This document shows, in pieces, positions 26,158 through 37,051 of a stretch of DNA of 64,000 nucleotides (position 1 is its first letter; each line of letters begins with the position of its first letter). This DNA is from Paraphaeosphaeria minitans (lineage: Eukaryota > Ascomycota > Dothideomycetes > Pleosporales > Didymosphaeriaceae). The stretch covers positions 1,488,001 to 1,552,000 of the forward strand of contig WJXW01000014.1 of NCBI GenBank assembly GCA_015832175.1, in the 5' to 3' direction. The position numbers were made by a program, and so were the translations under genes. Below the pieces are notes generated by a model. The model did not search any database. It was given only the letters and a program-made list of their open reading frames with translations, and was not told where the DNA came from.

Positions 26158-26884
26158 TCACACTCGACTTTCCTGCATCCGCTCCTCGTCGTAATCAAAC
26201 ACCCGCCAGTCCGCGTTGAAGAAGTGTCTATTGCACACAGCCCCACGCAAGAAGCCAGCGTGCGACACGACCGCTATACACTTCTCGGGCCTCGAATAGA
26301 GTGACTGCAAGCAAGTTTGGCCGCGGGCAAGTATGGCTTTACGCGTGAAGGCGTAGGGGTTGGACGAGAGGTTCGATGTCTTGTCAGGATACAGCGGATC
26401 AACTTTTGAGAAATCAAAGCCTGGGAATTCTCGGGCCATGGTGCTAATGGGCGAGCCTGTGTCGCAAGGCTTGTCGGCGTTTTCTGAGGTCATTACTCAT
26501 TAGCACGACGCGAACAGTAGGCGCAACGTTCTCAGAGGCGGCTGACGAGCTAATGAGAAGAGCGTGAAGCAATAAAATGCTTCTAGGACGAAGCGTATAT
26601 CCGTTAATCTACTCACCTTGCCAACCAGCATCTGGTCGCACCTCGATGGCTTTCTCTTTGATCAGCCACTCTAGCCCTATGCTTGCAGTTTGCAGCGTCC
26701 GTCTCATCGAGCTGACGACGATCAACTCGACTTGGTCACCAATCTTGCTGTTCTGGAGGCTCTTTTGCAGCTCTTTGCATTGCTCTTTGCCGAGCCCAGA
26801 CAACGGTGGATCGTGGATGGACCAGTCGCTCGCCACGTTGTGTAAAGCCTGTGCGTGGCGAATAAGCAGTAGAGTTGGAGGCAT
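26158..26884 (-). CDS. Phosphoglycerate mutase / histidine phosphatase family protein
   Basis: Predicted cytosolic phosphatase or mutase using a phospho-histidine. Two exons, 26884-26617 and 26483-26158, with a 133-nt intron (GTGAGT..GTGCTAATGAG..CTCAG) restoring GWQENADKPCDTG. The catalytic N-terminal motif is LLIRHAQALHN (RHA in place of the common RHG) and the second histidine is in VVSHAGFLRG. The read protein is 197 aa and stops after DYDEERMQESRV, short of the expected family C-terminus, which is still recognisable downstream in the same frame beyond two stop codons. It may be a functional truncated enzyme or a decaying gene. The substrate cannot be told from sequence. Confidence 0.8.
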
Positions 26885-27170
26885 TATGTAGAGTGTAGGA
26901 AGGCAAGTTACAGTTTGACAAATGGCACCCTTAAGCCAGAGTATTCGGATTGACCCACGCCTAATGGGGTAAAATTGACGCATCACGCGCGAAGTCATCT
27001 TGGTCATGTTTCCTCAACAGATATGCAAATCACACGGTCGTTGCACGTCGAATAGTTGTGCATATAGACAACGCTGTGAATGTTGTTTGGTTTCATATAT
27101 CGGTCGTCACATGAGCGCGCCATTTCTTTTGCGCCCGCGAGAAGGTATGGCACCGACCCCGGCCAGCGGT

Positions 27171-28262
27171 CTATTCCTGCATCTTCTCTTCCTCCTCATC
27201 TTCATCGTCGCCCTCCAATGCCTTCTTCGCCAGTCGCTCGGCCTCTTCCCTCAATTCCTTAGGCACCTCCTCGTGCCTGCCCTTGGTCGGGCCAGTCGTG
27301 GAACTTATCCAAGTCATCTCCAGCTCAAATTCCTTGTCCTTGTTGTCGTCGTGTGCGATGTAGATGATGCGCGCAGCCTCCTTGACGCCCTCCTCAAGGG
27401 AGAGTTCGCCTTCGTCAAGGTGTAGCTTCTCAAGCTCGGACTTTGCAATCTGTCGGCCTTTGCCGGTTGCCGCGCCATAGTAGCCCTGGATCTGTCAGTC
27501 TGGCTCATGCATGATGCTTTGGCGGTCGGCTCACCCAGTAGAGTCCGCTCGGCTCAATCATGTATAGGTATGGACCGCCATGCTTTGCACCGTCCTTCTT
27601 GCCTCCCGAGCCAACATTTGGTCCTGAGCCGACTTGGCCGTCCACAGGCAACTCCGCTTCCGAGTCCCAGCCGCCTATGATGGCCGTCACACCAAAGGGC
27701 CGCACGCTGGAGTAGAGGGTGTATGCCTGGACATAGCTTCCCATGCGGTCTGCGAGCGACGACGTGGGGATGGGAGCCTTGTAGAGGTTGCGCCAGGAGG
27801 AGGCTTCGTCGCGTGCGCGGGATACGAAGTGCCGACCATCGGGAAGAAGACCTGAGGAGACCTGGTGTACGAGGTTAGAAACGCGCGCGCCAAGTTGTCG
27901 TGGGGTGCCACAAAGGGCTGCTGCTTACGATGCCCATATTCCGATCGACCGTGGCTATTCGCTTGTTCGCGGCCGACTTTAGCAGCTTGCTCGTGACCAG
28001 CTTCTCCAAAGCTAGCACAATGCCGTCCTTGCACCGTATGCCGACGGCTGTTCCGCCGTTCTCCACCGCCTTGACGGCATACTCGACCTGGGATTGTGAG
28101 CAACCGAGAGGCACGTGCGAGCAAGGCGGGGCATACTTGGAAGTTGCGGCCATCGGGCGAGAAGACGGAGTTTGACAGGTCGTAGCCTGTGCCAATGGAG
28201 GTCTGGGGGAGCTGTTAGCGGGCAGGGCAGAGGGGTGCGGTAGCCCGTCCGGGGCTCACCAT
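27171..28262 (-). CDS. PRE10: 20S proteasome subunit alpha7 (Pre10/PSMA3 type)
   Basis: Alpha-ring subunit of the 20S proteasome core. Five exons on the minus strand: 28262-28260 (ATG only), 28202-28137, 28087-27929, 27861-27535, 27485-27171; introns 49-67 nt; 289 aa. After the isolated Met comes [19 protein letters not shown], the alpha-subunit N-terminal gate sequence, then [24 protein letters not shown]-like [22 protein letters not shown] and an acidic C-terminal tail ([14 protein letters not shown]), all typical of alpha7. A Gly/Lys-rich insertion (about 25 residues after [10 protein letters not shown], including [14 protein letters not shown]) sits in the loop before [10 protein letters not shown] and is longer than in yeast. 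Divergent with STT4. Confidence 0.95.
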
Positions 28263-28648
28263 GGTTGTTGCAAAAAGGAGGCCTGCGGGAGCGGGAGCGG
28301 GTGTAGGCTGCGGGCTGGTTATGTCGAATAAGTTGCGGCGGAGAGGTGGGCGGGGAGCAGAGGCGGGCGTCTGGGTCTTGCTGTGTTGATGAGGTCGCCG
28401 CAGTGTGGCAGGCAGTTGCGAGTTGCGCGTTGGAGCTTGCTGTCCTGTTTGGGCAAGCGCGGGTTGGGGCTTGGCACGTCGTCTGCACCAGCCTCGCTGC
28501 CGTTGTGGCGTACCTAGGTAGCTAGTCTCGCGGACCTCACAGCAGTACCAGCCTGTGCAGCTACACCAATTCGTCACTCGCCCGTGTATAGAGCTCGACG
28601 AAGCGGCCCTGCCCACCGCCTGCGCCCTCTCTGCCCGCCCTCGACAAT
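28263..28648. promoter_or_regulatory. Divergent promoter region between PRE10 and STT4
   Basis: Only 386 bp separate the two start codons, so the genes must share promoter space. G-rich on the PRE10 side and C/T-rich toward STT4. I looked for the yeast proteasome box (GGTGGCAAA) on both strands and did not find an exact copy. Confidence 0.5.
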
Positions 28649-31600
28649 ATGACGTGGGTTTCTCCCGGTGCAATGTGTGCGCTGCGCAGTAGCTGACGTT
28701 GCCAACCAGGCGCACCATCCGCCGGAATGCTCTCGAGAAGCTCGCAAACTTGTCCGCGCAGGCCGCTCCCTCCGCAGGACCCGACCGCGACCTGCAGAGG
28801 TTGTATAAAAGATGTCCCAGCGGCCTGCTGGCCCAGGACGATGCCGCCACATCCAATGTGACCAGTGTGTACATGGTGCGTGACCCTGCCCGTGCTTGAC
28901 TTGCTGCGTCGACAGCTCTGATGCATGTGCCAGAAACTACCAGAGCTCGACGCTGTCCTCGCCCTGTGCAAGGCTGCTCCTTTCGTAGAGTCGCCCGCTG
29001 TTGCGGACCAGTTGCTCAAGCGCCTGGCGCCATACTTGCCCGAGTCCTTCGCCCAGAGACTGGCACCTTCTCCCCAGCTTCGCGACATTGATCCTTCCCC
29101 CTACGAGGTCCTTACCCACTGTCTCACCTCTGCCATCCTCTCCCTTGGCGCCCGCCATATTCATCTGCGGCCTCGAGTCCTTGAAATCGTCACTCACTAT
29201 GTCAAAGGCTGGTCTGCTGCAGCTGTTCACGCATCATCGGAACAATTCGACCACGATCACCACATCGACTTTGCAGCCGATGGCGAGCTCGGACGTGTCA
29301 TGACGCAGAGCATGTCGCTCCTGGGTTTCTTGAACGCAATTGCAAAGTATTCGTCCTTCTGGAGTCCCCATGACCAGCTGCGGTTTGTTGAAAGTGTTCA
29401 AACGGCACTGTCCGAAAACTTTCTCATCGCTTTCGAGACGACTTTGTCGATTGTGAGGAATGCGCGCTCGCACCAGCACGGTCTCAGATACTGGAAACAG
29501 TTCGTAAAACACTATGCCGCCATCGGACGACCATTGGGTGCTACTGTACTGCATGACTCCTTTCTCCAGGTCATCGTTGCTTGTGCTTCGGGACTTGTCC
29601 AGGCGCCCCACCGCGAAGTTGACACCGACGTTCTCGAGAGACTTCGAATCTCGCATCCAAGCCGCGATGCATCACGGGATGCTTCGACTGATTCTCTTGC
29701 TGAAGGCTTGACGCGCATTGCTGTTGAAGAGATGGATCGCCTAGACAATGACCTGGACTATCTTCAGCGCGTCGGATCTGCTTGGCAGCAACGCCAGGCT
29801 GCTGCAGTGAAGGCAAAGGCCATCATAACGTGCGTATGCTGTGCAGTATACGATAAGGACATCACCGATTCGGACTTGCTAATGTCATGGCTCGACAATG
29901 CTTTGAATGACCCCGCCCAAGTGGCGGATCTTAACCTTGCTTCGACAGTACTGCGGTCTATGTCTATACTGGCCAAGCTCTCTCCAGCTATCGCATCGAG
30001 TCTGGGACGCTCTCTCCCGCGTGTCATCGTTCAAGGCGGATTCGATCATGAGACTGCATCGGTGGCTGCCCAGTCGCTTGCCGCTGTTCTTACTCTCCTC
30101 CCACAGGATGCAGTCATCACTACCTTATACAGCCTAGGCAACGTGATTAGCACTGGCCCAGTCGGCGACCGTACTTCCACCGCAACAACCACTACGAACA
30201 GCCATGGAAAGATATCGCGGGCTACCGATCTGTATAGCCAACAACATGAAGGCAGCGCCATTTCGTTGACGCCAAATGACGTGGAGGCGCCGAACCATGT
30301 ACATACTACCGTGATAGAAACCATCGTATCTGTAGCAGAACAAAGCAAGGACGAGAAGATCATAGCGCTAGCGCTTTCCATGCTTGCTCAAAAGGTCGGA
30401 TGGATTAGCAAGGTGGTAGACGCCAAAATCGTCACTAACTCTGCGCTCCTTGGGATTTATAGCGGCCCTGGAGAGTTTCGATCGTTACTCAAGTTATACT
30501 CCAAACTGTGTCATGACGCTTTACTCGAAGACGACCGTTTTACTCTCGAAGCGGTAAGTTCACGAACCCAAAGTCGTGTACGGCTTTGCTAAAATCATCC
30601 AGATTAAGCACGCCCGACTTCACCTATCTGGCGAGATTGACGCAGAGTCAGATGGTTTCGACTTGTATCTTACGCACTTACTCGATACCATTATAAGCAA
30701 AGGTGACTCGCCAGAAACGCATCCCCGTCAGGTCCGAGATACAGAGTTGGCTGCGCAGGAGATTGCTCAGCTGCTCCCGCCTTTGGCTTTGCTGCTTTCG
30801 CGAAAAGCTGGACTCGCGAACCCGTCACAACTTGATGACCATATTCTCGGTTTACAGAGAGACGCTTGGTTCAACATCGTTATCCATGGTTTCGATCTTT
30901 CCTCCAGTCTGGCTCAAGAACACGTGGCTGAGCTTAGAACGCTAGCACGCTTCAGTCGATCTTTAATTACAGAGGAGCGAGCATCCCTCGCTGAAAGTGA
31001 CATAGAGTTGAATACGGTCTTGCGACGGGGTAAATCCCCCGAACATGTCGTTGAGCAGAAGAGACGTCTCGCGAAATTATTGCCCGCATGCGAGGCAGAT
31101 ATCAGATCCTTGAGTTACTCAGAAGCTGTCTTTTTGAACGCTGCCTATCTAGTCGAAGATCTGCGAGCCAGTACCGGTGACTGCACAGAAGCGCTCGTAT
31201 ATTTCCTCGACCCAAAACTGCGTAGTGGAGGGGTAGGAAACTGTATGCTTGCCATTGCAGCCGCTACTACCCGAACGTACGTAACGAAGACGCTGTCCGG
31301 CAAGCTGCACTCATTCTCAACTCCGTACTTGGCACAGCAGCTTTCGACAATTTTTGCAGGGTGCTGTCATCGAATTGCCAGAGTCCAACAGGCAGCTTTC
31401 ACGTGCGCGGACATCATCATTAGAGATGTACCTTCCACACTTTGTCGGAAGAGCGCCTTGTTTGCCCTTCTAGAGCTTCTATCGATCATGTGGTCTAGCT
31501 GCTTGGAAGGTGAGACTGATGAGTACGGATGGACGTCGACATTTGCGTCAAAGAAATCCAATATTGTCGTAGAGCTTTCAGATGACTACAACTTTCGACG

Positions 31601-34600
31601 AGAGACTCTGAATAGCCTCCACAAGCGGGCTGTGGCATGGCTCAAAGGAGTCCTGGACATTGCTCCACTCGACATCAAAGGTCTACTTCAGACTTACCTG
31701 TCCGAGTACGACGACGAGGGCGCGTATGGCCACATCTCGCTTGGTCGCTCCTTCGCGTTGGAAATGGGTTCGGCGATACCGAGCACCGACCAACGTTTAG
31801 GTGCTATCGAGCGACAAGGCATAAATATCAACACTGCATCGGACTTCATCTCTCAATATACTACACGCCAGGAGTATAAGTTTGTCGACGGTCAAAACGA
31901 GCAGGATGATGAATGGCTAAAACTTGAAGGATCTGGCCACGCGCAGTCTGCCTTCCATCGTAGGATTGACGATGCTACAAACTTACTTATAGATCTCGAA
32001 AGCCGAACCTTGAACAACAAACACGTCACCATTGCTGACCTTCGAGATATCCTTCGACGAGCCTCTGCACTCCTCTGTCGCGCCAAGTCGGACCAAGCTC
32101 CCATTGTGCATCATTTGGTTGGCATCCCCTTCGCCGTATTCACGAAGCAATCGATCAAGCTCGGTATATCACTATGGATGAGTGTGATCAAAGAGAACCC
32201 TCGGATGGAGTCACGGATTCTCGTCTCTATTGCGGAATGTTGGGAGAATACCATCATTCAGCAAAAGGGAATATTCAGTCACTCGTTAAAGTTCGTGCAT
32301 CCCGTATTGTCACTTCGTTACCGTACTCACGTGTTCAAGGCATCCTGATCCTTTCTATGGCAAGCAGGAATTTGCGCCAACCGACAAGCCGTATCTCGCG
32401 AAACGACAGCAACACATCTATAACATCATTGCCCCTCACTACCGGCTTCTGCAATTCCTGTCTAGTCATTTCAATGCTACACGTCTTGGAAATCCTGACT
32501 TAGAGCTAGTCTACAGCAGATTGATACATGTGACCCTCGATGCGCTCAGCTTGGGATGTGCCCAGCCGCTTGCGAGAGAAGCATACTTCCACATTGTCCT
32601 TCTAGGTCTACGTATTGTACGCCATTGCACGACACTCTCCTCTGCTCTCAAATGGCGTCTGAAAGACCGTATTCTGAGCGCGGGATTGGCATGGTTTGCA
32701 AAGGCACCCGAGTAAGACTCCGTAAAACCTCTTGGTCCTGCCTGCTAACAGAGTAGGTGGTCGTTTGGCGGGAATCGCCTTCAGATCAAAGCTGAGACAC
32801 ACGTTCTGGCGGATGTTCAAGCCTACCTAGAAGTTGTGGGGAAAACAGGCACCATCACCGAAGGTTCTATGAGATCTTTGAAGGCTAAACAAGACCTGCT
32901 TTCGCTCCTCATTTCGAACGAGCAGACTCGTTTGATGGTGTGGCTGTTCCCGCTCGATTACGGCAAGAAGCACCACTTCACTTCTGGCCAGCACAGCAAA
33001 ACGCTAGCAGATGTAAGCCAGTGTTTGCACCATTACGAATTCTTCTCACTATGTGCTAGGTTGCAGTCACAGCACACCTTAAAACGGCGTGGGAGGAGAA
33101 TCCCTCCATTGCCGTACATCTTCCCAAACGGTTCCAGAATCAGCGCCTGAACACCGACGTGCGATTCCAAATTCTCAACTTCCCCCAGCGAGTTCTCGAC
33201 GAGCCCGATGGTATCGAGATCTTACTGGGCAGACAACTACCAAGCGATGTCACCTTCCAACTTAAGGTATGTTAGTAGTCTTGGGCGATTTGGCTGAGCT
33301 CACGATATCCAGTACCTGATGTACTGGGCAGCGTTGAATCCCATCAGCGCGGTCACGTATTTCCTTCCGGCGTACGGAAATCACCCATTCATCATCCAAT
33401 ATGCGATGAGGGCACTGGAAAGCCATTCCGTCGATGTTACATTCTTTTACGTCTCACAAATCGTACAGACACTTCGTTATGATGTGTTGGGCTACGTTGA
33501 AAGATATATCATTGAGACAGCAAAGTTTTCCCAGCTGTTCGCTCACCAAATCATATGGAACATCAAGGCGAATGCATACAAAGATGAGCAGTCTCTGGTT
33601 GTATGTTTGCACTGTTAACTACGTTCTGTGTATTAGAGCTGACCAAAAGAAGCCCGATCCCGCAAAACCCACCTTTGACAAAGTCATGGCAAGTCTAGAA
33701 TCGAGCTTTAGCGACGTTGATCGAGAATTTTATGAGCGGGAGTTCGAATTCTTTGGCAAAGTCACCGGTATCTCTGGCACGCTGCGCACAATCCTGGACA
33801 GACCGAAAGAAGAAAAGAAGCAAATGATTGAGGAAGAACTGCGCAAGATACAGGTCGACGTTGGTGTGTATCTGCCGAGTAACCCTGACGGAGTTGTAGT
33901 AGGCATTGACCGCAAATCCGGCAAGCCTCTGCAGTCGCATGCAAAGACGCCGTTTATGGCTACCTTCCGGATCCGCAAGACCAGGACAGATTTGTTGGAA
34001 GGAAACACCGCAGATGAGCTTGCTAGCAGCGCCTCGTCGGCCAAGCACAACTCGTATGAGGTCTGGCAGTCGGCAATCTTCAAGGTCGGCGACGACTGTA
34101 GACAAGATGTTCTAGCCCTGCAAATGATCGCTGCGTTCCGTGGTATCTTCAACAATGTCGGTCTTGACGTCTGGGTGTTTCCCTATCGTGTTACTGCCAC
34201 GGCGCCCGGCTGTGGAGTGATCGACGTGCTTCCCAACTCCATCTCACGGGATATGCTCGGTCGTGAATCCGTCAATCGTCTCGACGACTATTTCGTCAGT
34301 AAATATGGCAATGAAGACTCGATCCGCTACCAGGAGGCGCGCAGCAACTTCGTAAAGAGCATGGCCGCCTACAGCGTCATCTCCTTCTTGCTACAGTTTA
34401 AAGATCGTCACAATGGAAACATTATGATCGACGACGCAGGCCACATCATCCACATAGACTTTGGCTTCTGCTTCGACATTGCGCCCGGTGGCGTCAAGTT
34501 TGAGCGCGCGCCCTTCAAGCTGACGGGCGAGATGATCGCGGTCATGGGCGGCAGCCAGACGTCGCAGTCGTTTCGATGGTTCGAGGAGCTCACGATCAAG

Positions 34601-34843
34601 GCTTTCCTGGCAAGCAGGCAGCACTGCGACCACTTGTGCCAAGTTGTTGAGGTGATGCTGGACAGCGGTCTACCATGCTTTGTTCCGCAAACGATCCAAC
34701 ATTTCCGGGAGCGGTTTGTACTAGAGAAGAGCGAGAGGGAGGCAGCGGACTACATGCGTGAGCTGATTCGGCGCAGTGCGAGCAGTAAGAGTACCGGTGT
34801 GTACGATCAGTTCCAATTGGTCACCAACGGGATTCCGTTCTAG
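28649..34843 (+). CDS. STT4: Phosphatidylinositol 4-kinase Stt4 (PI4KIII-alpha)
   Basis: Makes PI4P at the plasma membrane. Nine exons: 28649-28653, 28710-28875, 28934-30553, 30603-32290, 32340-32711, 32757-33012, 33060-33266, 33313-33600, 33650-34843, totalling 1931 aa, close to the 1900 aa of yeast Stt4. A long helical solenoid is followed by the lipid-kinase accessory (PIK) region (exons 7-8) and the catalytic domain: TPFMATFRIRK, DDCRQDVLALQ, VIDVLPNSISRD, catalytic loop KDRHNGNIMID, HIDFGF (DFG), ending VTNGIPF. Exon 1 is inferred: no in-frame ATG precedes RTIRRNALEK, but ATGAC|GTGGGT..GCTGAC..CCAG supplies Met-Thr. The donor at 32291 (GTTCGT) is unusual but joins SHSLK to HPDPFYGKQEF correctly. 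Confidence 0.95.
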
Positions 34844-35268
34844 AGGAGGTGGTGGTGGGTCCGTAGGGAGGGTGGAGGGTGCGCGTAATCATGTAGTATG
34901 CTGCAACGCAGCCAAAGCGTTTCATTCACAGATTGAATTTTGGCAATGTAAGCGATGGTGGGTCGATGCGCCAAACACGTCGACTAGAAGGCCGCATGCA
35001 ATGCACGACTCAGGTTGATTTTTGCAATACCTTGGCAGGCTGTGAGCTGTGCGCTGTGAGCTGTGAGCTGTGAGCAAGAGACATCGCGTTGGGGTATCTG
35101 TAATCGATTGGACTGATCCGTGTTGGCGCAAAGCCTTCGGACACGCTAATCGGGCCTATCTTACACAGTAGATGCGTCCTGGTAAAGGCTGGAGCCACAA
35201 TCAAGTATAGGTATTATTGTTTTCGAAAAGTCCCCATCCAAATGAGTGACATCATCCAGTCGCACACG
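34844..35268. other. Intergenic region, STT4 3' flank
   Basis: STT4 3' UTR and terminator region. It contains a short GTGAGCT repeat (35041-35073) and nothing else I can support. Confidence 0.5.
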
Positions 35269-35409
35269 GGCCCGCTGGCGCAACGGTAGCGTACGTTCAT
35301 CCACGACAAAGGCGAAACTCGGATTCAAAGCTAATAACAAATTGCAGGCGTCAGATTCCAGTCACTTGGAACTTCCTGAAGGTTACCTGTTCGAATCAGG
35401 TGTGGGTCA
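35269..35409 (+). tRNA. tRNA-Trp(CCA) with two introns, one inside the D-arm
   Basis: Removing 35291-35347 and about 35362-35373 leaves a full cloverleaf. Acceptor stem GGCCCGC/GTGGGTC (two G-U pairs), discriminator A at 35409. D-stem GCGC/GCGC is perfect only after the first segment is removed. Anticodon CCA is at 35358-35360 preceded by TT. Variable loop AGGTT, T-arm ACCTG-TTCGAAT-CAGGT. The second intron is the normal one after position 37: TTCCA at the anticodon pairs with TGGAA in the intron. One flaw is an A-C mismatch at the loop end of the anticodon stem (31:39). Pol III A-box (TGGCGCAACGG) and B-box (GTTCGAATC) are intact and a T8 terminator follows. Confidence 0.85.
35291..35347 (+). 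other. 57-nt spliceosomal-type intron inside the tRNA-Trp D-stem
   Basis: Begins GTACGT, contains the branch-like GCTAATAAC 18 nt before the end, and ends TTGCAG: the same three signals as the mRNA introns in this window, and the same size. It splits the 3' strand of the D-stem between its second and third bases. Exact removal gives GGTAGC joined to GCGTCAGATTCCAG. Confidence 0.75.
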
Positions 35410-35414
35410 AATTC

Positions 35415-35422
35415 TTTTTTTT
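35415..35422 (+). terminator. Pol III T-run terminator of the tRNA-Trp gene
   Basis: Eight consecutive T residues starting 6 nt after the discriminator base, followed by more T-rich DNA. Confidence 0.85.
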
Positions 35423-35533
35423 GCTTTTGCTTTTGCAGGATGCGAGACGCTAAAGCTGGACGCGGGACTGCCCACCAGGTGAGCTGCCCACGCCTCCTCA
35501 GCTGAGCATGGACAATGATCGTTACCTGAGCAT

Positions 35534-35677
35534 GGAGGAGGAGGAGGAGGAGAAGAAGAAGAAGAAGAAGAAGAAGATGAAGATGAAGAAGATGATGATG
35601 ATGATGATGATGATGATGATAATAATGATGAAGAAGAAGAAGATGAAGAAGAAGAAGAAGAAGATGAAGATGAAGAA

Positions 35678-35710
<33 letters not shown>

Positions 35711-35746
35711 AATAATGATGAAGAAGAAGAAGATGAAGATGAAGAA

Positions 35747-35794
<48 letters not shown>
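35534..35794 (+). repeat. Compound (GAA)n/(GAT)n microsatellite
   Basis: About 260 bp made only of GAG, GAA/AAG, ATG/GAT and AAT triplets. A block of AAGATGAAGATGAAG-(ATG)n-ATAATAATG is present twice and a third (GAT)n block closes the array, so it grew by block duplication. The array is bracketed by a 14-nt identical direct repeat (ACCTGAGCATGGAG) at 35524-35537 and 35799-35812. Confidence 0.95.
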
Positions 35795-35812
35795 CCTCAC
35801 CTGAGCATGGAG

Positions 35813-37051
35813 AAGAAGATGATGACGATGGTTGCACTCTCCTTTTAATTATTTTCTCGTCTTTCACTCGGTGTGACGTGAGCCTCTCGTTTGACATGCA
35901 GGCAGTCCGCTTGCTCCAGGCGATGACGAATGCATGTTTCAGGTGCAATGCTGGCCCAGCGGATGGGTCATGGGAAGGATGTTTTGCGAACGTCTCATGA
36001 GACTACCGTGGGTCTACCGCGAGTCCTTCGGGCGATGCACACGTCCACCGTCGGCCACACGGCTTCCTGACCAGTGGACACCTCCCTTCGGACAGTGCAG
36101 GCTGCCCGGTTTCCGCCCCCCGGGATGGGGCGCCAAGGCGCGTCGCGTCGCCGGATGCCAGCTGCCAGATGCCAATCGCCCATGGCCAAAGCCCCATGGC
36201 AGGCGTCCAGGCGTCCAGGCGTCCAGGCGGGACTCCGCAGAGACGGCCTCTAGGCTGGGACCTGCAATGGTGAAACGCAGGGTGGGCTGGGCTGCCACGC
36301 GTTTGCACGTCGAGGACCTAGGGACGTGTTTTCGCTGATGCAGCCAGAGCCTCACGGGCGACAGAGCGACGGGGCGTCGCTGGGGCCGTGGGGTCGTGGC
36401 TTGGCGGGCTTGGCGAAGTGCAGCCCCTGGCTGGCTGGCTGGCTGGCTGGCTGCACCTCAAGCCGCCCTATCCGTGCGACCATGGCCTCTTCGTGCTGCA
36501 TCGCCCGTAGTCTGGATATCTACTAGAATACTAGAAGGTAGATAGATAGTCTACCGTAGCCCTCCGTGTCCGTGGCCGCCAGCCTCTGCTTGTCCAGCGT
36601 CTGCTCTTCCGCGTCTGCTCTTCCAGCGTCTGCTCTCCCCCTCCCGCGTCTGCTCTTCCAGCGTCTGCTCTTCCCCTCCCGCGTCTTCTCCCGCGCCTTC
36701 TCCTCCCGCGTCTTCTCCCTCCTCCGGCGTCTCCTTGTCCGCCAGGCTGAAAGGCGCCCGCCGCTTCAGCCGTCCACTCTTTTGTGCGCCATCCTTGGCC
36801 GCTCGTCTGGCCGCCCTCCACCCGCGTACGTAACCGCCTACCCATCTAGCCGCCTCCTGCGAGCATGCCAGCCTTGCGACATACGGCAAGGACAAGACGG
36901 CAGCCCGGCAGGCCATGCTAATCTTCGCCAGCCTACCACCTCCCCGTCGCGCCCGCGCACGCCCGCGCCCTCTCGCACTCGCCCTCGCCCTGCGCTCTCC
37001 TCCGCCCGACTCTCCTCCGCCCAACTCTCCTATGCTCCCGAGCGACCTCAA
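35813..37051. other. Intergenic region with several short tandem arrays
   Basis: No supported gene. Contains a triplicated GGCGTCCA unit near 36205-36230, (CTGG)6 at about 36430-36453, and a 14-15-bp array of GCGTCTGCTCTTCC(A) units at 36594-36720 that shades into the C/T-rich leader of the acyltransferase gene. A plus-strand frame from 36566 is in frame with that gene but is low-complexity leader sequence. Confidence 0.5.
36594..36720 (+). repeat. GCGTCTGCTCTTCC minisatellite
   Basis: Imperfect tandem copies (GCGTCTGCTCTTCC, with or without a leading CA or CCCTCCC spacer), drifting to GCGTCTTCTCC at the right end. About 330 bp upstream of the acyltransferase start codon. Confidence 0.8.

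Noticed and set aside
28263..28648. Proteasome control element in the PRE10 promoter
   Set aside because: No exact GGTGGCAAA on either strand; similar G-rich strings are common here.
35508..35804. Frames of Lys/Met/Glu or Ile/Phe over the GAA/GAT array
   Set aside because: Low-complexity translation of a microsatellite in every frame; no flanking coding signal.
36566..37051. N-terminal extension of the acyltransferase by an open in-frame leader
   Set aside because: Composition is the translation of tandem repeats; the family starts close to the Met at 37052.
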